A stretch of DNA of 37,196 nt, taken from the NCBI GenBank assembly GCA_001579985.1, contig LRSR01012487.1, positions 1-37,196 of the forward strand, written 5' to 3'. The notes under the pieces were generated by a model that was not told the DNA's origin, did no database searches, and saw only the letters and a program-made list of their open reading frames with translations. The first letter of the stretch is position 1. Every line of letters begins with the position of its first letter. This document shows positions 11,028 through 20,299 of the stretch, in pieces. The translations under genes were made by a program, and so were the position numbers. This stretch comes from Hypsibius dujardini (Eukaryota > Tardigrada > Eutardigrada > Parachela > Hypsibiidae).

Positions 11028-11573
11028 GTTTGTCTGTCTGTCTGTCTGTCTGTCTATTTGTCTGTTTGTCTGTTTGTCTGTTTGTCTGTTTGTCTGTCTG
11101 TCTTTCTTGTCTGTTTGTTTTCTTGTCTGTCTGTCTTTCTGTCTCTCTGTCTCTCTGTCTGTCTGTCTGTCTCTCTGTCTGTCTGTCTGTCTGTCTCTCT
11201 TTCTGTTTGTTTGTCTGTCTGTCTTTCGGTCGGTCTCTCTGTCTGTTTATTTGTCTATCCTTCGAGTTTCCATGAATGCAACCGGAAGTTTAATTTTTGT
11301 AGACATCTGTACAACATTACCACTAGCAAGAACGACAACCTTGCTTCCATTGCCTTCGGAATTCACGTCGGTTTTCCCAATCCGTTTTCCATTCGGGCAC
11401 CGGTTGGCGCGACCATTGAAGTCCAAGTGACGGCCCTCGACGAGGATCTCGTCGGATCGGACGAACTCATCGGCATGTGGTCCTTCTACTTCGTTGTCGG
11501 AACAGCGGGCAAGAGCGAGACTAAGAAGGACGCCTCCGGGCCGGCACAATTTGGCCTATCGTTCCAGGTTTAA
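10612..11573 (+). CDS. Small secreted C2-like protein, copy 1 (possibly MNNL-like)
   Basis: Two exons, 10612-10952 and 11303-11573, joined by a phase 2 GT-AG intron full of CTGT repeats; 203 aa. A signal peptide ([19 protein letters not shown]) is followed by a Thr/Pro linker ([15 protein letters not shown]). Next comes a single globular domain of about 125 residues with [47 protein letters not shown] and DELIGMWSF. The alternating hydrophobic pattern suggests a beta-sandwich. The order 'R-L-x-x-[FY]-x-N ... C ... C-D-P-Y-F ... N-P-[FI] ... A-x-D' recalls the C2-like MNNL domain at the N-terminus of Delta/Jagged; this is weak and inferred. No DSL or EGF module follows. The ATG chosen gives the signal peptide directly. 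A tandem paralogue lies downstream. Confidence 0.85.
10976..11262. repeat. CTGT microsatellite filling the intron of C2-like gene copy 1
   Basis: Imperfect (CTGT)n with TTGT, CTCT and CTTT variants over most of the 350-nt intron. Confidence 0.85.
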
Positions 11574-11646
11574 AAACAATTCCGACATTTATTATGTAAG
11601 CTCATTGCATGAGTCAATCTTGCCTGACATGATACGTGAATTGTAC

Positions 11647-11652
11647 AATAAA
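11647..11652 (+). terminator. Poly(A) signal of C2-like gene copy 1
   Basis: AATAAA lies 74 nt after the TAA stop, a normal distance for this gene's 3' end. Confidence 0.6.
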
Positions 11653-12637
11653 AATATACAATTGGGATGATTTCCATATCTTCTGAGTAGAATGCCGGTA
11701 ATGATCAAGACACTATTTTCGTATACTCTTACCACCCAGTACAGTATGAGATATATATTGGGAATGGACAATTCTATAATTACTAACCTCCGAGCTGTGT
11801 GAGCCGGTCTATAATAATCATTTCTTGTATAAATAAATTTACAGTTTCCAGCTACATGTTATAACCATCTTTTTCTGTTGTTTTTAAGGACAACTAAAAA
11901 TTATTTGACATGGCTCAAGGTATTGAACTAAACTTTAAATTACGTAAAATAGTAACCCTATAATTCTTTTAATAAGATATGGTTTATGGTCTTGCACAAT
12001 TGTACAGTACGATAGTTATACATGTAGTGCCGGTGTTGTTGACCACAAATTCTTCATTTACTCTATCACCTGAAGGTCGATGAGTTGCTTAGAATTTAAA
12101 ACATTCCTTGCCATAGATAGTACCCGCTAATCTACCAAGTACTCTACTAGAACCATAGCCGCATTGGGTTCTAATAGTGTACTCATCCCGCCCACTAAAC
12201 ATCTGATGTTCGGTCGGACAGTATCGCTTGCAAGTTTCTGTCGGATATGATTTATTTTATAATGGGGAAGGGACTTCCCTTTGTTCCCTTGTAAGTCATA
12301 ACTATTACTCGTCCGTAACGATAATGGCAATGTGATATCGAACGGGCGGTGAGCTTTGTCTTCATGTGTTATTCGAGCCTGAGATGCCCGAACTTTGATA
12401 CAGAGCCTAATCTCTTCCCAGATCCTCTTCTTTTGCAGCGGCAAAGTTATCATCTATTCTAATCCTTCGTTATTATCGGAGAAGGAAGGTCACCTCTTGT
12501 CACTTAACCTCTTGCGAAATTTTGATACGACGAATTTTACAGCTTGAAAGAATTAAAATTTTCTCATTCAGTCATCAGAATTTCCGCCCACTCTCGAGGA
12601 GCTTCCATTAAAGATTTAATTTAAAGATACCTTTGCA
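11653..12637. other. Spacer between the two C2-like genes
   Basis: About 1 kb, AT-rich. It contains several short ORFs on the minus strand but none with a domain or start context. The promoter of copy 2 must be in its 3' part. Confidence 0.4.
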
Positions 12638-13040
12638 ATGAAGACCGTCCTGTGCCTCTTCGGCTTCTTGGCTCTGGGCACCGCCTCCGCCCTGGCCGTT
12701 GGCGACTTGCCCCGTGTGGTGGTGTACGATGAAGACCCGAGTCGAAACATCAGTGCAAACACCGGCCTTCCGTCATTGCCCAGCCGGCCGTCAGTCCCCA
12801 GCCGGCCATCAACAACTCCACGAACCACCACACCCTTGATCACTACTACTCCATACGTGCCCGTTTTCGACCCTACCCACACCAACGTCCGCATTCGACT
12901 GGAGCAATACTCCAACCGAGATCATATCCTGTCCGACGGAGGAAACTGTGAATGGTGGGGCGGTTGCGATCCTTACTTCAACATCCTCTACACTTCCAGC
13001 CACGACGGGTTAGTTTCACTTTGTCACTGTCAATGCCTGG

Positions 13041-13084
<44 letters not shown>

Positions 13085-13530
13085 TTATTTATCTGTTTGT
13101 TTGCCTGCCTGCCTGCTTGTCTACATGTGTGTGTATTTACATTAAGCTGCCAATTTTTGAGATCGCTCTCAGTATGGCATATGCTGATCCTTCCTTATGC
13201 CTGATAATCCGTTTGACTTGCTTACTCGCTTCACCTGTCAGGCATCTCTACAACCTCACCACACCAAAGGGCGTAAACGACAACCTTCCCCTTGTCGTGC
13301 TTCCCCTCCACCTGGGTGGCAATAACCGGAATCCCATATTGCTTCGTGCCCCAACTGGCGCCACCATTGAGGTTCAAATTACGGCGTATGATGAGGATCT
13401 GGGCATCCTCGGTGGGGACGAACTGATTGGCATGTGGTCCTTCTACTACGTGGTCGGCGAGCCGGGCAAACGCGAAACCAAGAAAGACGCTTCCGGGCCT
13501 GCCACCTTCACCCTATCTTTTGAAATATAG
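12638..13530 (+). CDS. Small secreted C2-like protein, copy 2 (possibly MNNL-like)
   Basis: Exons 12638-13008 and 13242-13530, with the same phase 2 intron position as copy 1; 219 aa. A signal peptide (MKTVLCLFGFLALGTASALA) is followed by a longer Pro/Ser/Arg/Thr linker containing a small SRPSVPSRPS repeat. The globular domain follows with [60 protein letters not shown] and a shared C-terminal block [16 protein letters not shown]. Identity to copy 1 is high in the domain and low in the linker. The two conserved cysteines (CEWWGGC) probably form a disulfide. It is secreted and likely extracellular; the role is unknown. The high conservation of the acidic DEDL and DELIG turns suggests a metal-binding or ligand-binding loop, which is inference. 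Confidence 0.87.
13039..13126. repeat. CTGT microsatellite in the intron of C2-like gene copy 2
   Basis: (CTGT)n followed by TTTG and CTGC variants, at the same place in the intron and the same orientation as in copy 1. Confidence 0.85.
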
Positions 13531-13626
13531 ACCGTTATCTAATAACCTTCAAACGTACGATGTAGGGATAATCAAGCTAATCAAAGATTCTTCTGTGCCT
13601 AGAAAATGAAAAGGAGATAAATAGGT

Positions 13627-13632
13627 AATAAA
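13627..13632 (+). terminator. Poly(A) signal of C2-like gene copy 2
   Basis: AATAAA lies 97 nt after the TAG stop codon. Confidence 0.5.
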
Positions 13633-14089
13633 TTTCGTTTGTTTTGCGCATCCATCAAACCGTGCCGAAATATGTAGCACGTTCATGCACCCCAAAATTT
13701 GAGAATTAAACCTCGATCTGCCTGTCTGTCACTCAGATTACCTGCAGCGGTACATCAGTTAACAAGCGATGTCTTCGTCTAGGACAAAGAAATGATAACT
13801 TCAGGGTATATGTAGTATATAATTTCATCTTTTTGCAAATGTATCTGAATAGCCGACGCGAAAAGTAAAGCATCAATGAAAATTGCGAACACATGAATGT
13901 TGATTCTTAAACGAAAAAAGAATGCAAAAATGTACAGCAGCGAAAAGAGGTCTGCAAAGAGCGAAAGAGGAAAGCGTTTTTTGGTAGGGTTTTGAGACTA
14001 AAAAGGGCACAAGCGAGCACGTGCGTTTAACTTAAGCGAAAGCAGTACAAAAAGAGGCACAATCCGTCCGCGTTTTCGGAACACTTTAT
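13633..14089. other. Convergent intergenic stretch, no gene recognised
   Basis: Lies between the 3' ends of the plus-strand C2-like gene and the minus-strand cuticle gene. A purine-rich section (about 13900-14060) is probably 3' UTR or flank of the cuticle gene. Confidence 0.35.
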
Positions 14090-16268
14090 CTACAAGCTCT
14101 TGAGGTAGGTCGCCAGCCGCGAACGGTAGTGGCTGTAGGGTGCGGCGGCGTACACCGGCTTCTCATACCGGCTGGCCACGTAGTCGTTGTAGCTCTTCAC
14201 CGCGGCGGCGTACGACGCCACCGTAGCGGGGATCTTCTCATATGAGGCGGCCTTGTATCCGTAGCTCTTCTCCGGATACGCCGCCGGGTACACCGGAGCG
14301 TAGGAATCGTACTTCGGGTAGTCTACCTGCGTGTAGGTGTACTCCTGTTGCGGGTACTCCGTGACCACTGGGTACTCCGCGGCCACCTTGTAGGAGGGCT
14401 TCTCCACGGGGTACGCGGTGTAGGACAACGGGATAGCCGGGTAGGACCTTTCCACTGCGGAGTACGTGTTATATTGCGGCTTCTCCGCGGGGTATGCGGG
14501 AGCATAGACGGGCTTCTCGTACACGTTGGGGTACGCGGACTTCTCGTAAGCAGGCTTCTCGTAGACCGGGTACGCGGGCGTGTAGGAGGCCTTCGCGACA
14601 ACGGGGTAGGCAGGCGTGTACTTCTCGTACTGGTATGCGGGTTTCTCGTAGGCGACTGGGTAGGACGGAGCGTACGCGGAGATGGAGTACGAAGGCTTTT
14701 CGTGAGGGTAAGCGGAATACGCAGGCTTCTCTGCAGGGTACGCGGAGTACGCAGACTTCTCGACGGGGTACGGGGAGACGGAAGACTTCTCCACTGGGTA
14801 CGCCGCTGCGGAGTAGGAAGGCTTCTCCACGGGGTACGCAGAGTATGCGGGCTTCTCATGAGGGTACGCCGAGTACGAAGGCTTCTCCGCGGGGTACGCG
14901 GAGTAGGCGGGCTTTTCAGTGGGATACGCGGGCTTCTCCACTTGGTAGCTCTTCGTCGGGTAGACCGGCTTGACGACGGGGTACTCCTTCTCGTAGACAT
15001 ACTCACCGTAAGCCGGCTTTTCGGGGTACGCGGAGTACGCGGGCTTTTCCACCGGGTAGACGGACTTTTGCTGCTCATACGAGGGCTTCTCGGAGTAGGT
15101 CGGCAGGTAAGCAGGCACCTTTTCGTAAGCGGGTTTGGTTTCGTACTTTTCTACCTTCTCGTAAACCGGGTACTTCTCCTCTTTCGGGTAGGCAGCGGCG
15201 GAGTAAACCTTCTCGTACTTCTCCTCCTTGGGGTAGACTTGTTGGTAGACGGGCGCGTGCTTGGGATAGACGGACTCGTAAACGGGAGCGTAGGACTTTT
15301 CATGATCGTGCGGGGCGTGGCTGACGTAGGCCGGCTGCTTATTATAGTGAGCAGGCGCGGGGTATGACTTAAGGAGTGGAAGGACTGGGTAGACGGGCTT
15401 CTCGTGTTCGTAGTGAGTAGGAGGGGCGGCGTAGGCAGGTTTCGGGTAGAGGTTCATGAAGCTGGGCACGTAGCTGCGGTCCACCGGGTAGGCGGGGTTG
15501 TGGCTCTGGGCGGGGTAGTCTTCGTCCTTGTAGACTGGGTCGCAGTTGTAGTCAACCTTAACGAGAAAACGTGGGAGCATTAACGATGAAGTTCGGATAC
15601 AGACACAGAACACGGACATAAGTACAGATATAGACAATAACATAGACATGTAGAACCAGGCACAGCCACGGATCCAGACTCGGACATGAATACAGACACA
15701 GACACGGGCCATGGCACCATGGCATGGAGATACATATAGACAAGATTGAGGTACCTTATGAGGCCAGTCGCAAACCAGGAGGTAGTTGTTGAACTTAGTG
15801 TAAGGCGGGCAGTCGAAAGTCTCCAGACGTCCATCTTCCTGACAGATATGGAAGATTTTGCACTCGTGCGAAGGGTTACCGTAGTATCCGTGGGAGTGTC
15901 CATGGCAGTTGGCAGTTGGGTATGGGGCGGAATAGACACTCGGCTCGTAGCTCTGGACGTAGCTGCTGGGCACGTGAACCTTGCCGTAGCTGAGAACAAC
16001 TGCAGCAGCACCTGAGCTGGCAATCCTATGAGTGCATGGAAATTCTCCGTCAGAAAGAAGCTAGTAATTCATTACAGGCAGAGCCGGCAGACGCAGACAA
16101 AACTACACAAAGGGGCGCTTACTTGCTAGCCTGGTACTCGCTGGGTGAGCCGACCAATGCAGTAGATCCATTGACTGCGGTGCCGTTCTTGTCAACAGTC
16201 GGGATGGGTTGAGCACATAGTCCAGACACTCCCAAGAGGAATGCGACTGCTAAGCTTGCCTTCATCAT
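14090..16268 (-). CDS. Secreted cuticular protein: CBM14 chitin-binding domain plus Tyr/Pro/Lys repeats
   Basis: Exons 16268-16123, 16016-15755 and 15556-14090, phases 2 then 0; 624 aa. A signal peptide (MMKASLAVAFLLGVSGLCA) is followed by a short spacer, then one CBM14/peritrophin-A domain at about residues 86-141. Its six cysteines (86, 101, 107, 118, 131, 141) have family-typical spacing, with aromatic residues around FNNYLLVCDWP. The remaining ~480 residues are low-complexity repeats of the type EKPAYSAYP, with variants PVEKPSY, AEKPAY and HEKPSY. They are very rich in Tyr, Pro, Lys and Ala and end in RSRLATYLKSL. CBM14 binds chitin. The Tyr/Lys-rich tail suggests a cross-linkable structural component of cuticle (inferred). 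A second ATG lies directly after the first. Intron 2 splits the CBM14 domain before its last cysteine and contains CAGACA-type repeats. A TATA box lies 123 nt upstream of the ATG. Confidence 0.9.
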
Positions 16269-16390
16269 CTTCCGTTCGGTGCGTTGGGAAATGAGGAAAG
16301 TCTACGAGCTGCGGAATGGTCGGCAAAACGAAAAGTAATGAAATTACTAAACTGATTGGAGAGTGTTCATTAAAACCGTGCTTCAGGTTT

Positions 16391-16398
16391 TTTATATA
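16391..16398 (-). promoter_or_regulatory. TATA box of the large cuticle gene
   Basis: TATATAAA on the minus strand (tttatata on plus), preceded by GGG. It is 123-130 nt upstream of the ATG at 16268, so transcription would start near 16365 and leave a 5' UTR of about 100 nt. This fits an abundantly expressed structural gene. Confidence 0.55.
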
Positions 16399-16556
16399 CC
16401 CGATCACTTTTGAGTCCGATCAAATATACCAGGGGATGTTCGACTGATAGCAGTGTGTGGCACTTTTTCTTGTCTTAGCAAATATGAAACACACCGACCA
16501 CTTGTGGGGCACTTGAGCGTCGACATATAGGCAGGCATATATGCATAAATGATAGA

Positions 16557-16578
16557 GCAGGTACCACGTGGTACCTGC
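16557..16578. promoter_or_regulatory. Perfect 22-bp palindrome with an E-box core
   Basis: GCAGGTACCAC followed directly by its exact reverse complement, with CACGTG at the centre. It lies about 160 bp upstream of the cuticle TATA box. It could be a dimeric bHLH or other factor site; function is inferred from position only. Confidence 0.4.
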
Positions 16579-16619
16579 AGCACCACCGTGCGTTTATTAC
16601 GGTCCGTCACAGTCAACTA

Positions 16620-17434
16620 CACCAAAAGGGTGATTTTTTGGTAATTTTTTATTGGCTCTTAATTAGCCTGAAACAAGCAAATCAGTAGAAAGTTTCGAAT
16701 TTAAAATACCTGAAAAATAACCTAGACATGCACGATGACGAGTATTTGAATTTGTGCCGGTATTCTCGACTGGTCACATATCATAACCTAGAGCCATTAT
16801 GAGTACAAAGTATTCATAGTCGATCTTTGACTATTCCGAATAATCATTATAGTAGTAGCGACCCTTATAAGGACGTCAATACCCGTTACATGATAATATT
16901 ACCTCCCACAATAATAGCTACACAAATTAACAAATCGTTTTTGTTATCCATGTACTGAATGTCTGAAACTATGTAATAAGAATTAAAAGCCGATAAATTT
17001 TGTCATGTCTTTGTCTATGTCTATGTCTATGTCTATGTCTATGTCCTGTTTATAACGATGCGTTTGTCTGTGTCTTGTCAATCTCTTTCGGTCTACCGTC
17101 TTCTGTGTCTGGGTCGCTGTCTAGGCTTTCTAATGTTCAGGTCCGTCTTATGCCTGTGTCAGTGTGTAAACGATGTCTTTGAAGCTTTCGTCCGACACTT
17201 CCGCAACCGATGATGTGAACGGTCGTGGAGGGGCATTGGGCAAGCGGGGGACTGTCGACGTCATAATTGGCATGTGACAAGCTCGCCCGCCGACTGACTT
17301 GCAATTAGCAGCAGTTTACATTCGGAAATAAACTTTCCGGTTACTGCAACAGAAGTACTACGTGGTGTGTGTGGGGGTTAGCACTCGATACGATTACACC
17401 GCCGGTAAGCTCATCCTTTTGCGGACGTGCCGCA
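16620..17434. other. Intergenic stretch with a TCTATG repeat
   Basis: AT-rich DNA with a hexanucleotide repeat (TCTATG)n at about 17011-17046. It lies between the divergent cuticle gene and the lectin-like ORF. No other gene recognised. Confidence 0.4.
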
Positions 17435-17629
17435 ATGAAATTAGCAATTTTTATTGACACCGCCTTAATTTTATTGACACTGTCTTACAGTTCAATTGGA
17501 GCCGAATCATGTCTGACGAAGGAACGAGCTCTCTACTGGTTTGCGGCCGGTGGTCGCACCGACTTCCGCTATGGTCGTTGGGTCTGGACTGGTGACAAAG
17601 TGTGGTTGAGTACCGGTCCATTGACCTAA
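17435..17629 (+). CDS. Short secreted C-type-lectin-like fragment
   Basis: An ORF of 64 aa with a clear signal peptide (MKLAIFIDTALILLTLSYSS, then IGA). The rest, with ALYWFAAGGRTDFRYGRW and VWTGDKVWLSTGP, resembles the middle of a C-type lectin domain, where insect lectins have a YW.(G/A)G....GRWVWT..G.P pattern. The usual first half (C..LGA.L....E) and second half (W.....C) of the domain are absent. A single Cys remains in the mature part. Either this is a degraded copy or one piece of a longer gene: a candidate acceptor (CTTACAG, ending 17489) lies within the ORF, but I found no further lectin exon nearby. A TAA stop closes it. Confidence 0.4.
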   Translation: MKLAIFIDTALILLTLSYSSIGAESCLTKERALYWFAAGGRTDFRYGRWVWTGDKVWLSTGPLT

Positions 17630-17788
17630 TCAGATCTGTAAGACTATTAATACGTCTAACGTGCTCATCCGACTAATTAGATACATATATAAATGGCGGT
17701 TCCTATGTGGTCTGCCGAGGAATTTTGGCGATGAAGCAAGAAAATAGTTTCCAAACAGCCTTATTACAGGGTCCGCTTTTGGTCACGT

Positions 17789-17806
17789 CTATCTGTCTGT
17801 CTGTCN

Positions 17807-17847
<41 letters not shown>

Positions 17848-18052
17848 ATTCTGTCTGTCTGTTTTTTAGTCTGTCTGCTTGTCTGCTTGATTTTCTGCCT
17901 GATTGTCTGTCTGTCGGTCTGCCTGCCTATCTGCCTGCTTGTCTGCCTGCTTGTCTGCCTGCTTGTCTGCCTGATTGTCTGCCTAATTGTCTGTCTATCT
18001 GCCTGTCGTTCGGTTTATTTGTGGGTTTGCCTGCCTGTCTGACTGCCTACTT
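17789..18052. repeat. CTGT/CTGC microsatellite with one ambiguous base
   Basis: An imperfect (CTGT)n array grading into CTGCCTGCTTGT variants. Position 17806 is N, the only ambiguous base in the window, probably an assembly or polishing artefact in the array. Confidence 0.8.
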
Positions 18053-18317
18053 GTATATGGGACAAGTATTCGGTTGTTTGAATGCATTTCTGCCTTTGTT
18101 TGTCTTTGCATCCGATTATCCGTACTGGGATTTCTGATCCACTTGACTGAAAACTGTATCACATTTTTAAACTTCTTGATTACTTTGTCAAGCGAAGACA
18201 TTTACAAATAAGTTTGCACAGTAGAGCTTTTCTGGCATAGCGCGTACCCTGTAACAGGGTTAAAAATAACGTTCTTATTAAAGCCAAAATTCTTTGGGAC
18301 AGTAGTATTGTTTTAAA

Positions 18318-19642
18318 TTAATATTTTTTGGTATAGTAGCTGTTTCCATAACCAGGGTAACTGCTCTTGTAACCGGCGCCATAACTGGGAGATTCGTATT
18401 TGTTTTCGTAGCCGTAGCCGTAGGTCTTTGGTTCGTACGAATTGTAGACTGGCACTGGAGGGTACGCTGGTGGGACATAGGCCGGTTTCTCATAATATGA
18501 CGGTTTCTCGTAATACGCTGGTTTTTCGTAGTACGTCGGTTTCTCGTAGCTCTTGGCATAGGACGGCGCATAATACTCGTCCTTATAAATTGGATTGCAA
18601 TACGAGTCTGTCTGCGAAGTCGAAAAAAGAACTGATTACTCCTCCAAGACAGGAAAAGACGGTTGAAGTAGACACAGACCCATACCCAGATAGAGAGGCA
18701 GGCACAGACGCAAACAAAGACACAGACACAGACACAAATACAGACGCAGACGCAGACCCAGACACAGACATGGACGCAAGACACTAGCTATTAAGACACT
18801 ACAGAAAATAGAGAGCACCAATATTGGACAAACCTTGTAGGGCCAGTCGCAGACCATAAGGTAGTTGTTAAAACGGGTATATGCCGGGCAGTCCATAATG
18901 TCAAGCCGGCCATCGCTCTGACAAATACTGAAAGACTTGCAGTCATACGACGGGTTTCCAAACATGCCTGGCGTTTGACCGTAGCAGCTCTGCGTGGTGT
19001 AACCACTTCCGTACGAGCTTCCAGAGTCGTATTTTGGTCTAAAGTTATGAAAATTGTGATTGAACCAACCGCGTTTTTCTTTAAATATACATATATGCGG
19101 TCAAAAAATTGTCTTACGCATAGCTGTACTCCGCAGGTTTATATCGAGGTCTGAAATTTGGAGGGTCAATTTACTCAGAAGGCGGCAATTAAAGCCTTCG
19201 CAGACATAAGCAGACTGAAAACAAGCCGGCGAACACAGACAAATCGGCAGAAAGCCAGATATGTAACACACTGTGGCAGTCACGTAGTCAGAGATACAGA
19301 CTGATTGAGCAACGCATGCATACGCCAGTCAGAAACAGACAGTCAAGCAGGCAGCAGTTAAACAAACACCCAGACAGACACATAGTTCCATGGACACACA
19401 GAAACAAACATACAGACCGAAAGACAGTAAGAAACGATTCATACTCACTTGTCATAGTAATATCCGCCAGAGCTTGCTGCCCCGTCTAATCCAGACGAAT
19501 TGCCTGGAGGTCCCGACCGGAACTGCAGGGTTTCTAACGGTGCAGCATCGCTGGCCATCGGAGAATCCATCTGTAGAGCCTGTGCATCTGTTGATAAGGC
19601 ATAACTCAAGAGAAAACATCCCAAACTTAACAGTTTGGCCAT
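18318..19642 (-). CDS. Small secreted cuticular protein with CBM14 and YEKPAY repeats
   Basis: Four exons: 19642-19449, a 33-nt microexon 19150-19118, 19038-18834 and 18611-18318. Phases are 2, 2, 0; 241 aa. A signal peptide (MAKLLSLGCFLLSYALSTDA) is followed by an Ala/Gly/Ser-rich spacer, the microexon (PRYKPAEYSYA), and a CBM14 domain at about residues 94-149. Its cysteines (94, 109, 115, 126, 139, 149) have exactly the spacing seen in the larger cuticle protein. The tail of about 90 residues contains YEKPTY, YEKPAY, YEKPSY and YEKPAY in tandem, then a Gly/Tyr/Lys-rich end (GNSYYTKKY). It probably binds cuticular chitin. The phase 0 intron after CDWPYK sits at the same codon as in the gene at 14090-16268, and both introns carry CAGACA-type repeats, so the two are paralogues. 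No TATA box is evident. Confidence 0.88.
18660..18780. repeat. CAGACA repeat in the CBM14-splitting intron of the small cuticle gene
   Basis: Tandem CAGACA/CAGACG units on the plus strand. A weaker version is present at 15598-15710 in the matching intron of the large cuticle gene. Confidence 0.75.
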
Positions 19643-20299
19643 TTTCGCAGTAAAAAGAATTACTTGAAAGACTGTACAATGAGCAACTTTTGCGACTACC
19701 GAAAAAATTCCAAATGGAAAGTAGTGGACTGCCGGAATGAACTCTAATTTCACATCGGTAGGATCTTCTTAAATCGAGGCAAAATCTTGTGCGGAACGGA
19801 TTTATGTAAGCGATTATTTTATTTGTGACTCTCTCTTTCGTCTTTTTCTTCGCATCCTTACGTATAAACGTTTTAACTTGATCGTCCGTCGTGGGCAAGG
19901 CAGGAAGGGACTTCATTTGGATTATTCGATCGTGTTTAACTAATTAAAGAGCTCTTCTTGATAGACTGTCTGATGATGTGTCTCTCAGTTGTTTATTAAT
20001 GCGTGGGAATATAACGATGTCTGTGTTCACGTGTGTGGGGTCAGACCCAGACAGACAAACCTGTAAGCCCCTCGATTTGACGGCTTGGCCGATAATCGGC
20101 TCATCATCCAGCCGGAAGTCCGCCTTGCTCGTCGTTCGATATTGACCGTACAGTGGCTGATCGCCAGTGGGCACTTGAAACAAATGGCAACTGTGTTGCT
20201 GAGTCTCTTGTTCGCGCGCTTAACCAACGAACCGATGGATGACAGTTTTTATTGTTGGTCATTGCCAGATCCTTATGCAATCGGTGTGTCGTCCGTAAA
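19643..20299. other. Divergent intergenic stretch, no gene recognised
   Basis: Lies between the minus-strand cuticle gene and the plus-strand LC8-like gene. It should contain both promoters, but no recognised elements were seen. Confidence 0.35.

Noticed and set aside
10983-11275. Long plus-strand ORFs made of (L/C/S/V) repeats within C2-like gene copy 1
   Set aside because: They are translations of the CTGT microsatellite intron, whose 4-bp unit keeps three frames open. GT-AG splicing gives the conserved protein instead.
14323-15367. Overlapping ORFs of 159-339 codons on both strands in the large cuticle exon
   Set aside because: Shadows of the periodic EKPAY repeat coding frame. They lack signal peptides or domains, and the frame shown carries the CBM14 continuation.
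15557-15754. Apparent 627-residue ORF reading through between the CBM14 domain and the repeat tail
   Set aside because: The segment between CDWPHK and VDYNCD is a GT-AG intron with CAGACA repeats. The same intron occurs in the paralogue, and removal restores the sixth cysteine of the domain.
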